Source of the DNA: a virus | Direction: 5' to 3' (one strand) | Virus record (IMG/VR): IMGVR_UViG_3300005738_000034 | Location: 1 to 24,334 of that record | Length of the DNA: 24,334 bases | Shown here: positions 14,646 through 20,942 of the stretch, one piece after another | Layout: each line of letters opens with the position of its first letter | How positions within the stretch are numbered: position 1 is the first letter of the stretch | Made by a program: the position numbers and the translations under genes | The notes under the pieces: model-generated | Databases searched by the model: none | What the model saw: the letters and a program-made list of their open reading frames with translations, nothing else | What the model was told of the DNA's origin: nothing

Positions 14646-14780
14646 TCAGTCAGTCCAATCTTCAATTTCATAAAGGGGACAAGGTTCTTCCATCAGTAAA
14701 TCATTTTTTACTTTAGCAATTCTTTCTTTGAGGTGCTGATTATCATCAAGCAAATCGTCAATAAAATCTAGATCTTTCAT
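14646..14780 (-). CDS. 44-aa acidic hypothetical protein
   Basis: A small gene read from the sequence: ATG at 14780, TGA at 14648-14646. The product is MKDLDFIDDLLDDNQHLKER followed by IAKVKNDLLMEEPCPLYEIEDWTD. Its first 28 residues have Leu/Ile at heptad-like spacing (L4, I7, L10, L11, L17, I21, V24, L28, L29) and could form a short coiled coil; the tail is acidic. It overlaps the upstream small gene by 4 nt (ATGA), which supports translation. Function unknown. Confidence 0.65.
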   Translation of the reverse strand: MKDLDFIDDLLDDNQHLKERIAKVKNDLLMEEPCPLYEIEDWTD

Positions 14781-14944
14781 TGTCTGTATTCTTGTAATAC
14801 TTTAAGGACTTCATTATAGGCATAATGAGCACCGTCTGTCCATTGTCCAGTTTTAGATGTATGCTTACTGCTTTCGTAAAGTTCTGTCTTCAATTTATAT
14901 AGTCTTGCCAACATATCAACTTTCAGCATTGTGCTTCTAGGCAT
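14777..14944 (-). CDS. 55-aa hypothetical protein (or 50 aa from an internal ATG)
   Basis: The reading frame runs from ATG 14944 (MPRSTMLKVDMLARLYKLKT) to TGA 14779-14777, ending VLKVLQEYRQ. A second in-frame ATG at 14929 gives 50 residues; neither has a clear Shine-Dalgarno, and I list the longer form. It is mostly helical, with a GQWTDGAHYAYNEVLKVL segment. The gene begins just beyond the capsid terminator, with an ATTAAATA late element 21 nt upstream of the ATG, and overlaps the next small gene by 4 nt. Function unknown. Confidence 0.65.
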   Translation of the reverse strand: MPRSTMLKVDMLARLYKLKTELYESSKHTSKTGQWTDGAHYAYNEVLKVLQEYRQ

Positions 14945-14965
14945 GGTTCATATTCATATTACATC

Positions 14966-14973
14966 TATTTAAT
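14966..14973 (-). promoter_or_regulatory. Candidate late promoter, ATTAAATA, after the gp23 terminator
   Basis: Minus-strand ATTAAATA follows the T-tract of the terminator and lies 21 nt before the 55-aa gene. It could restart transcription after the capsid gene and serve the small genes, the tail protein, uvsY and uvsW. Confidence 0.45.
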
Positions 14974-15001
14974 AAAAAAGGGGACCCCGTTGGGATCCCC
15001 T
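14974..15001 (-). terminator. Rho-independent terminator of the capsid gene
   Basis: Read on the minus strand: stem arms GGGGATCCC and GGGGTCCCC with a small AAC loop region (15000-14980), followed by a run of T (14979-14974). It lies about 20 nt past the gp23 stop and is expected to end the abundant capsid mRNA. Confidence 0.88.
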
Positions 15002-15021
15002 GACAATCTATGTGAATTGGA

Positions 15022-16428
15022 TCACATGAGGTTCGTAACTTGTACTCTTCTGTAGTACATGTTGGTGTTGGCGGTGAGAGTCTCTCCGTCAGGTGTTCCG
15101 TTGTACAATCCGTTAGTGGTAACGAAAGGATTGCTGACCATGCCGTAACGAGTCTTGAAACCAATTTTTGGTTGGAAGTTGTTAGGATCGATCGAGCGAA
15201 CCATTTGAAGGGGAACGTATGGGCAGTAGAATAGTCCTGCGTCATAAGGTGAGGTTCCCTTGTAACCTACGACATAGTAGTGCTTGTCGCTAAGGTTAGC
15301 AGAGTAAGGATCAACATAGACCTTGATGCGACCATTGATGGTGCCAACAGCGAGGTTACCAGTGTCATCAACTTCACCGATGGAAGGACCACCAGCACCG
15401 CTGAGTCCGCTGCTGTAGTCAAGTACGCCTGCCATTGCAAGTGCAGAAGCAACGTCAGCAGAACAGATCAGGAAGTTGCCCTTTCCTCTACGAGTGTCTT
15501 GTGCAATTGCATTGCAGTCGCGCTCGATTTGGAAAAGAAGTCCTTTGAATTTCTCAACGGACCAACGACCATTGCTGTCAACGTCAAGGTCAAAGATACC
15601 AGCGTTAGCAACGTTGTTTGCAGCACCAGGCTTAGCAACGCTGTATACGCGACGGACGACTTCGCGGTTGATTTCTGCAAGGACTTCGCTAGACAAGATG
15701 TTAGCAAGTTCCTGCTCAGCATCAAGACCATGAATTGCCTTAAGGTCTTGTGCCAGTTCCAAGGTGTATTCTGCTTTCAAAGCTCTGGACTTAGCAGTCA
15801 CAGAAGTCTTCTCAATGCTGAATGACATCTCGCGGAAGAGTTTGCCAGCATCGCCAGCTTGCTCTAGGTTCTCGCGAGAGAATCCTTGGGGAACCTCGTA
15901 GGTGCCAGGTGAAGAATCGTTGAGGAGAGCAGGGTTGTTACCTTCTGCGTCGCCACCAACACCAGCGCCCGTTCTAGGGGTGTAAGCACCAGCACTAGCG
16001 TCGAGACCAGCAGTGAAGCCAGCGTCGGGCTCGTTGAACAATGCTTCTTCGCCGCCTTGGTTCTCGTAGCGTGAACGCATTGCGAAGATGAGTCCAGTAG
16101 GACCGCTCATGGGTTGAACGCCACAAACGTCATATGCCATCAAGTTAGGCATTGCGCGGCGAACAAGACTGATCAGTACAGGGTCGAAACCTGCCAAACC
16201 AGCAGTGTTAGCAGATCCGAGTGCCGAACCACCGGGGGAGATGGTGCCAGCGCCGAGGCTGTTGACTGCTACTTCATTAAGCATTCCACGCTCTTCGCGT
16301 AGGAAGCGTTCTTGGTTTTCCAGGAGGACGGAGGTCACTGCCTTCTTGTAACGATCAGCAATAGGATTTGCCATTTCGTTATTGAGAACAGGTGACCACT
16401 TTTCCTGGAGATGTTCTGCGTTAAACAT
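15022..16428 (-). CDS. 23: Major capsid protein (gp23)
   Basis: A 468-aa HK97-fold capsid precursor that assembles around the gp22 scaffold and is trimmed by gp21. The centre is diagnostic: LVRRAMPNLMAYDVCGVQPM followed by SGPTGLIFAMRSRY, as in T4 gp23, and the end reads YYRRVQVTNLM. T4 gp21 cuts after Glu in (L/I)xE; here LNE at 50-52 (before VAV) is a good candidate for the N-terminal cut, with LRE (43-45) an alternative. It is shorter than T4 gp23 (521 aa). The start has SD GGAG 6 nt upstream and a CTAAATA late element 39 nt upstream. The gene is visibly more GC-rich than gp46 or the small genes, fitting high expression. Confidence 0.98.
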   Translation of the reverse strand: MFNAEHLQEKWSPVLNNEMANPIADRYKKAVTSVLLENQERFLREERGMLNEVAVNSLGAGTISPGGSALGSANTAGLAGFDPVLISLVRRAMPNLMAYDVCGVQPMSGPTGLIFAMRSRYENQGGEEALFNEPDAGFTAGLDASAGAYTPRTGAGVGGDAEGNNPALLNDSSPGTYEVPQGFSRENLEQAGDAGKLFREMSFSIEKTSVTAKSRALKAEYTLELAQDLKAIHGLDAEQELANILSSEVLAEINREVVRRVYSVAKPGAANNVANAGIFDLDVDSNGRWSVEKFKGLLFQIERDCNAIAQDTRRGKGNFLICSADVASALAMAGVLDYSSGLSGAGGPSIGEVDDTGNLAVGTINGRIKVYVDPYSANLSDKHYYVVGYKGTSPYDAGLFYCPYVPLQMVRSIDPNNFQPKIGFKTRYGMVSNPFVTTNGLYNGTPDGETLTANTNMYYRRVQVTNLM

Positions 16429-16467
16429 TTTGTCTCCGAATTTTTTAATAGGAATTGTGGATAGAAT

Positions 16468-16474
16468 TATTTAG
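16468..16474 (-). promoter_or_regulatory. Candidate late promoter CTAAATA for gp23
   Basis: Minus-strand CTAAATA lies 39 nt upstream of the gp23 ATG, between it and the gp22 stop. Position, and recurrence before other virion genes, suggest recognition by gp55-RNA polymerase. Confidence 0.6.
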
Positions 16475-16478
16475 TGAA

Positions 16479-17663
16479 TCACTGATTCCAGCGGTTCATT
16501 GCATTAATGTATTGCGCCATTGCAGGCGAAACATCATCAGTGCTACCTTCTACTGGGGTTTCATCAGCAACGTCTGCTTTGATAACCGACTCCTTAATGA
16601 AGTACGATTCTTTGATAGTGTTGAGTTTCTTAGAAAATTCTTCTTCAGTTGTAAACTCTACTCCATCTGCAAGAGATGCTAACTTTTCTTTCTGAGTATC
16701 GGCAAGTCCTTCGGAAACTACGTTTACGATTACTTGCTTACTGGACTCATTAAGACGATTTTGAAGTTCAATATTGCGCTTAACCTGTTCGTCAAGACGC
16801 TCCTCCATTTTACAAAGGTCTTCAGTTACTCCTTCGAGAACGTCTACTTTCTCATCGGGAATACTGATGTAGTGCTCTTCAAAGAGATTCTTCAGACCTA
16901 CAATGAAGTCCTCGGTAATCTCATTTCTGATGCCACGATCAACAGATACTTGATTTTCTTCAAGCCACTTGGTGACCGCATAGTTCATGGTTCCGTTAAC
17001 GTCTTCAGCAAGTTCTTTCTTAGAAAGTTCTACTGCTTCATTAACTTGTGCTGCAAAACCTTCTTCTAGTTTCGCCCACTCTTCGTTGAGGCGAGAAGTT
17101 ACAGCAGCTTCAAAGATTGTTTTTGCCTTATCAGCAAATTCTTCTGAGAGCTCGGTGCCTTCAGTTAGTGCAGCAACGTCTGCACTCATGTCTACCGATT
17201 CAAACTTGGGTTTGATCGGATAAGTTACGCTTCCACCCATCTTAGTTCCATAAGCAATTTCTGCGCCGAAAGAAGGAGCAGTGCCATTGGGAAGATCGGT
17301 GTTGCTAGCGCCACGATTAGGTTCGCCAGAAACGCCACCCGAAATAGGAGCAGCTGCCTTAGCACCTGGATTCTCATCTCCATCCTCATCATGTTCGTGA
17401 GGAGTGGTGGTTACACTGTTGACTTCTTGTGGTGCTGCCTGACCAATAGCAACTCCTGGTTGAATAGGTGCAGCATGACCAGTAGCACCTTCTCCAGCAG
17501 ATGCTTTCGCATTTACTGCAGTGTTTGATTGTCCTGTAGCAGCAGCATCGCCAGGGAGCACAGCAGCAGTCACTGTTGGCATTGGATCTTGTCCTGCCTC
17601 AGCGAGGACAGATGCATGCTCAGTGGCAAACTCCCCAAACTTTTCGTTAAGCATATCTGACAT
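16479..17663 (-). CDS. 22: Prohead core scaffold protein (gp22)
   Basis: A 394-aa scaffold that fills the prohead and is later degraded by gp21. It starts MSDMLNEKFGEFATEHASVL, continues with a long Ala/Gly/Pro-rich low-complexity part (about 25-140), then a Glu/Lys-rich helical region with coiled-coil character (AKTIFEAAVTSRLNEEWAKL, ELSKKELAEDVNGTMNYAVT, KRNIELQNRLNESSKQ), ending AQYINAMNRWNQ. Order 21-22-23 is as in T4. It is longer than T4 gp22 (269 aa), mainly because of the N-terminal low-complexity part. An AATAAATA element lies about 36 nt upstream. Confidence 0.9.
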   Translation of the reverse strand: MSDMLNEKFGEFATEHASVLAEAGQDPMPTVTAAVLPGDAAATGQSNTAVNAKASAGEGATGHAAPIQPGVAIGQAAPQEVNSVTTTPHEHDEDGDENPGAKAAAPISGGVSGEPNRGASNTDLPNGTAPSFGAEIAYGTKMGGSVTYPIKPKFESVDMSADVAALTEGTELSEEFADKAKTIFEAAVTSRLNEEWAKLEEGFAAQVNEAVELSKKELAEDVNGTMNYAVTKWLEENQVSVDRGIRNEITEDFIVGLKNLFEEHYISIPDEKVDVLEGVTEDLCKMEERLDEQVKRNIELQNRLNESSKQVIVNVVSEGLADTQKEKLASLADGVEFTTEEEFSKKLNTIKESYFIKESVIKADVADETPVEGSTDDVSPAMAQYINAMNRWNQ

Positions 17664-17699
17664 TTGAGTTTTCCCGTGTACGTTATTTTTATCTATGTT

Positions 17700-17707
17700 T
17701 ATTTATT
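17700..17707 (-). promoter_or_regulatory. Candidate late promoter AATAAATA for gp22
   Basis: On the minus strand AATAAATA lies 36 nt before the gp22 ATG in a very AT-rich gap that holds a second partial copy (AATAAATC). Same class of element as before gp18, gp20 and gp23. Confidence 0.5.
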
Positions 17708-17718
17708 GATTTATTAAT

Positions 17719-18363
17719 TTAGAGTGCGGAAATGAAACGCTCAAATGCTTTGAGTGTCGCTTCCTCTAATTCCAATCTATTAGAAGAGTCTAAAGATGTT
17801 TTAATTTCTTGGATATGCTTCTCCTTAAGGAGACCATTATCCCAGACCCATTCTTTACCTTCCATAATACCATTAACAAATGCATCAGGCGCGGAAGGAT
17901 CTGCAACGATATCTGCTGCAGTAGCAAGCATGAAATCGTCCATTACATAAGAAGCACTTTCTTGGCGATCGATGCTTCCCATGCCTCTAGAAGAAACTCC
18001 TAGTTTAACTCCTTCACCAAGAAGAGATTTCGCAATATTACCCATTGGGGTATCAAGAATTTGCGCTTTGCCAATGAAGTTAGATCCTTCTGCTTTAAGT
18101 GATGTGATTCTATGTGAAACACGATCAAGATTTACAGTAGGACCATCGGGGTGTCCGAGTTCTCCTAGAGCACGTCCCTTAGTAACATACTCTTCATTGT
18201 AACGACCTACTTCTTTTTCCAATACGGAAAAAGGGTAGATCCTGCCGTTGCGATTCTTAATTTCTGATTGCAAGAAAACACCTTCGATATACAGGTGCTT
18301 TTTGCCATCCTTCTCTTCGGAAAGAATCTGGATATCTTCGATGTTTTCTGTGATTAATCTCAT
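17719..18363 (-). CDS. 21: Prohead core protease (gp21)
   Basis: A 214-aa serine protease that matures the prohead by cutting gp23, gp22 and core proteins; T4 gp21 is 212 aa. The fold signals are VFLQSEIKNRNGRIYPFSVL, GELGHPDGPTVNLDRVSH with the likely catalytic His71, and LGVSSRGMG with the likely nucleophile Ser124 or Ser125, then a helical C-terminus. The ATG overlaps the upstream 62-aa gene by 4 nt. The C-terminal 45 residues carry ELEEAT, which could be a self-cleavage or regulatory tail, but this is not established. Confidence 0.96.
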   Translation of the reverse strand: MRLITENIEDIQILSEEKDGKKHLYIEGVFLQSEIKNRNGRIYPFSVLEKEVGRYNEEYVTKGRALGELGHPDGPTVNLDRVSHRITSLKAEGSNFIGKAQILDTPMGNIAKSLLGEGVKLGVSSRGMGSIDRQESASYVMDDFMLATAADIVADPSAPDAFVNGIMEGKEWVWDNGLLKEKHIQEIKTSLDSSNRLELEEATLKAFERFISAL

Positions 18364-18548
18364 TCTTCTTCTGGTGATGGTTCGTCAAAGAAAGTATTTG
18401 CCACTACTTTTTTGTAGTCGTCCATATTCTGAGATGCTTTCGCATACAGAATGTCGGAGATTTTATCAAGAGCATCAGCTCTTTTTTTATCTCCGATCAT
18501 ATTAACAATGTCCAATACTTCGGACTCTAATGGTGGTTGATCACTCAT
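18360..18548 (-). CDS. 62-aa protein between portal and protease, candidate prohead core component
   Basis: The product is acidic and mainly helical: MSDQPPLESEVLDIVNMIGD, KKRADALDKISDILYAKASQ, NMDDYKKVVANTFFDEPSPE and a Glu-rich end. In T4 the genes between 20 and 21 are 67 and 68, small internal prohead core proteins; position, acidity and size suggest a similar role, but sequence similarity is not evident to me. It overlaps gp21 by 4 nt (ATGA), and an AATAAATA element lies 21 nt upstream, overlapping the end of the portal gene. Confidence 0.75.
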   Translation of the reverse strand: MSDQPPLESEVLDIVNMIGDKKRADALDKISDILYAKASQNMDDYKKVVANTFFDEPSPEEE

Positions 18549-18568
18549 AATTAATTATTAAGTATAAA

Positions 18569-20248
18569 CTATTTATTAGAATTATTATTTTGTTTTGGTG
18601 GAGCGGACTTTAACTTCTTAATTTCTCGCTCTGCCGCAGCATCTGCTTCCGCAGATTGTAGTTCAGGTTGGAATGCTTTATTCTGTTGTTCCATGTCTGT
18701 GAGCATGTTAACTTGAACAGGATCAATAGCAAGACCACTCTCAATATCAACTTTCATCTGCTTGTCAATTTCCTTATACTCCATCTCAGTTTGCTTGAGA
18801 ATATGGCGACGGATGTATTCAGTAGAGAAATACTTACCAACAAAAGGATCCATTTGTGTTACAAGAGTGATGCGTTGCATCTGCATCTCTTGTTCCTTAA
18901 GTTCATTGAAATGATTATCAAACAGGAAGTCATATTGGATATGCTCTTCCATGTCATCCCAATCTTCAGGTGTAATTACACCCTTCAGAATCAATTGTGT
19001 CTTAAGAATATCATGAAATAATTGAGCAAAACGCTTGCGTAAGCGACCAATGAACTTAGTAAACTTCAGTTCGTCACGCAAGATCTCAGTAGATTTACCA
19101 AGATTAAAAGCTTTATTGTCGTCAGTGAGACGAGAAGGAGGCAGATTAAGAGAGTTGTATAATTTCTTCTTAAAATACTCCACATCCTTGAGTTCTCCAA
19201 GATTTTGTCCTCCGGGGAGAGTAGTTATTTCAGTACCACGTCCACCCTCTCTACGAGGTAACCAGAAATCTTCTAGCATACTCATGTGTTTTTTATCATC
19301 ACGAATCTCACCAGTTTGTGCATCATACACAAGTTTGTTACGATAACGTGCCATGACATCACGAAGATATTGTTCTGCCTTTACTTTAGGCAAATTACCA
19401 ACATCAATGTAGAAAATTCTACGTTCAGGTGCGCGAGACAATCTGTAAATAACCAGAGAGTCTTCGATCATTCTTAATTGATTGAGTGACTTAATTGCTT
19501 TATGTAAGAAACTCAATCCCATTTTCTTGTTGAGATCCATCAATCCAGAAGTTGATTGTGCAATAGCATCTGCAGCAATCTTAACACCTTCTGAATTTGT
19601 CCAATCCATCGCTCCAGTAACGGATGGAGTTGAACCAGCAAATCCTTTGGGATTGTAAATATAAAATTCTATATAATCGCCATAGTCATATGCAAGTGCA
19701 GATCCTTTCTCCGCTTCAACTTTATTAGGATCTGTTGCTTTTAACTTATGTCTTACTTTTCTAATTTTAAGAGTATCAATATAACGAAGTTCTAGAATTC
19801 CTTTCTTGGGAGCATCCAAATCAATTACTTTGTGGTAATGACACTTACCATCTACATACCAATTTCTAATAATTTCATGTGCATTAATATTGAAATCCAT
19901 CATGCGTAAGATGTGATCAAACTCATCACGCATTTTTCTTTTGACACCTGCACCAATTTCAAGATTTTGTAGATTAATTTCTACAGGTTTATCATCACCA
20001 TCATTAACAACAAACTCATTTACAATTTCATCGATAGCAGAATCGCATTCTGGATGCAATGACATATCACGATATCTACGAATGAGTTCATACTCATTTC
20101 GTGAATTTTGACCACCAGATGTATCAACATATGTACCAAAATATCCGCCAGCAACAGTGCTAACGGATGCCTCATTATTAGGAGGGACGGGGGATTGCCC
20201 CGTTTGTCCCTCCTTTTTATTGATCATAAAACCAAATAGTTGACTCAT
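18569..20248 (-). CDS. 20: Portal vertex protein (gp20)
   Basis: A 559-aa portal subunit (T4 gp20, 524 aa) that forms the dodecameric head-tail connector and the DNA entry channel for gp17. Typical segments are YELIRRYRDMSLHPECDSAI with DEIVNEFVV, RNWYVDGKCHYHKVID, RLSRAPERRIFYIDVGNLPK, YDAQTGEIRDDKKHMSMLED and FWLPRREGGRGTEITTLPGG followed by LGELKDVEYF. The last 25 residues are Lys/Asn/Ala-rich and probably flexible. No clear Shine-Dalgarno precedes the ATG at 20248, and codons about 12-23 form a strong hairpin (20180-20214). This gene is widely used as a cyanophage diversity marker. Confidence 0.98.
   Translation of the reverse strand: MSQLFGFMINKKEGQTGQSPVPPNNEASVSTVAGGYFGTYVDTSGGQNSRNEYELIRRYRDMSLHPECDSAIDEIVNEFVVNDGDDKPVEINLQNLEIGAGVKRKMRDEFDHILRMMDFNINAHEIIRNWYVDGKCHYHKVIDLDAPKKGILELRYIDTLKIRKVRHKLKATDPNKVEAEKGSALAYDYGDYIEFYIYNPKGFAGSTPSVTGAMDWTNSEGVKIAADAIAQSTSGLMDLNKKMGLSFLHKAIKSLNQLRMIEDSLVIYRLSRAPERRIFYIDVGNLPKVKAEQYLRDVMARYRNKLVYDAQTGEIRDDKKHMSMLEDFWLPRREGGRGTEITTLPGGQNLGELKDVEYFKKKLYNSLNLPPSRLTDDNKAFNLGKSTEILRDELKFTKFIGRLRKRFAQLFHDILKTQLILKGVITPEDWDDMEEHIQYDFLFDNHFNELKEQEMQMQRITLVTQMDPFVGKYFSTEYIRRHILKQTEMEYKEIDKQMKVDIESGLAIDPVQVNMLTDMEQQNKAFQPELQSAEADAAAEREIKKLKSAPPKQNNNSNK
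18570..18577 (-). promoter_or_regulatory. Candidate late promoter AATAAATA before the 62-aa gene
   Basis: Minus-strand AATAAATA spans the last codons of gene 20 (its TAG stop overlaps the end), 21 nt before the next ATG. It may give extra transcription of the core and scaffold genes; because it is partly coding, chance is harder to exclude. Confidence 0.4.
20180..20218 (+). terminator. Terminator-shaped hairpin on the plus strand, inside the 5' end of gene 20
   Basis: Perfect 9-bp arms AGGAGGGAC (20180-20188) and GTCCCTCCT (20206-20214), with inner GGGG/CCCC pairing, are followed on the plus strand by TTTTT (20214-20218) then AT. For plus-strand RNA this is a good Rho-independent terminator. 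For the gp20 mRNA it is a hairpin starting about 35 nt past the start codon, with no T-tract after it. Either or neither may matter; see findings. Confidence 0.5.
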
Positions 20249-20276
20249 CAGTTAAAAATAAATCTTTTCCTAGATC

Positions 20277-20284
20277 TATTTATC
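20277..20284 (-). promoter_or_regulatory. Candidate late promoter GATAAATA for gene 20
   Basis: Minus-strand GATAAATA lies 28 nt before the gp20 ATG and overlaps the gp19 stop (TGA). One base from T4's TATAAATA. Confidence 0.5.
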
Positions 20285-20897
20285 AACCTTGGACTAAGCG
20301 AGAATCGCCAACACCTTGCTTGACGCCAGATGCTCCATTCTGTGTTTCACCCGAAACAACATTCCAATATGTGTATTGGAACTCAACTGTGAATTCTTCA
20401 ATCTGATCATTGCTGTCGTAAGCAAGATCAATCTGAGAAACATTAGTTGGGAATGCATAGTGTAGATTGTACTGACGTAGAACTTCGCCAGACTCAGAAG
20501 CATTCTTTTCAAGTTGCTTAACTTTGAGCAATCTTGAATAACCATCTGTTTCGGATGGTGTGAATAGAGGAGCGTTGTTTGCTTCGTGACTATTGATTGT
20601 TGCCAACCACTGCTCAAAGTAAGCGCGGATCTTCATTTCCTTATCGTTAGTGAAGGTTGCAGTCCATGTATCGAAGGTGCGATCACCAGCGATTTTAACT
20701 GTTCTTCCACGGAAAGGAACTTCGATTACACCCAAATTTGATGCAGGGAGAGCAGCAGACTTGCAAAGCAAATTGATCATGTCAGCATCTCCACCAGCTC
20801 CTTCTACTTCAGTAGGAAAAGCGATATCAACGATGAACATATTGGGCTTTACGCCCTGACCAATTTCTTGAATAAAATTGCTTAATTTAGTTGCCAT
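20283..20897 (-). CDS. 19: Tail tube protein (gp19)
   Basis: A 204-aa tube subunit; T4 gp19 is 163 aa, and the extra length is mainly the N-terminal segment, an internal loop and a Gly/Ser-rich tail (NGASGVKQGVGDSRLVQG). The core matches T4 closely: LLCKSAALPASNLGVIEVPF, then RTVKIAGDRTFDTWTATFTN (T4 has NVAGDRTFDDWTVTVMND), later YAFPTNVSQIDLAYDSNDQI (T4 LWPTNVGELQLDWDSNNEI) and FTVEFQYTYWNV. Hexamers stack to form the inner tube inside the gp18 sheath. It follows gp18 after a 45-nt gap with a GAGG sequence upstream of the ATG. Confidence 0.97.
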   Translation of the reverse strand: MATKLSNFIQEIGQGVKPNMFIVDIAFPTEVEGAGGDADMINLLCKSAALPASNLGVIEVPFRGRTVKIAGDRTFDTWTATFTNDKEMKIRAYFEQWLATINSHEANNAPLFTPSETDGYSRLLKVKQLEKNASESGEVLRQYNLHYAFPTNVSQIDLAYDSNDQIEEFTVEFQYTYWNVVSGETQNGASGVKQGVGDSRLVQG

Positions 20898-20942
20898 TTG
20901 TTTCTTTTAACCTCGATTGATGTTTGTGATGGGTTTTAATAA

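Noticed and set aside
14937-15245. A 102-codon minus-strand frame in another phase of gp23
   Set aside because: It overlaps the conserved gp23 C-terminus and the terminator; its Cys/Thr-rich product looks like a frame-shifted reading, not a protein.
15280-15825. A 181-codon open frame on the plus strand, antisense to gp23
   Set aside because: It mirrors the biased codon use of the GC-richer capsid gene; the translation has no recognisable domain, no start context and lies fully inside gp23.
16734-17069. A 111-codon plus-strand frame opposite gp22
   Set aside because: Antisense shadow of the helical scaffold region; Leu/Phe-rich product from reversed Lys/Glu codons.
18213-18233. 8-bp inverted repeat CTTTTTCC / GGAAAAAG in gp21
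   Set aside because: Short, AT-rich and within coding sequence with no other signal; expected by chance at this composition.
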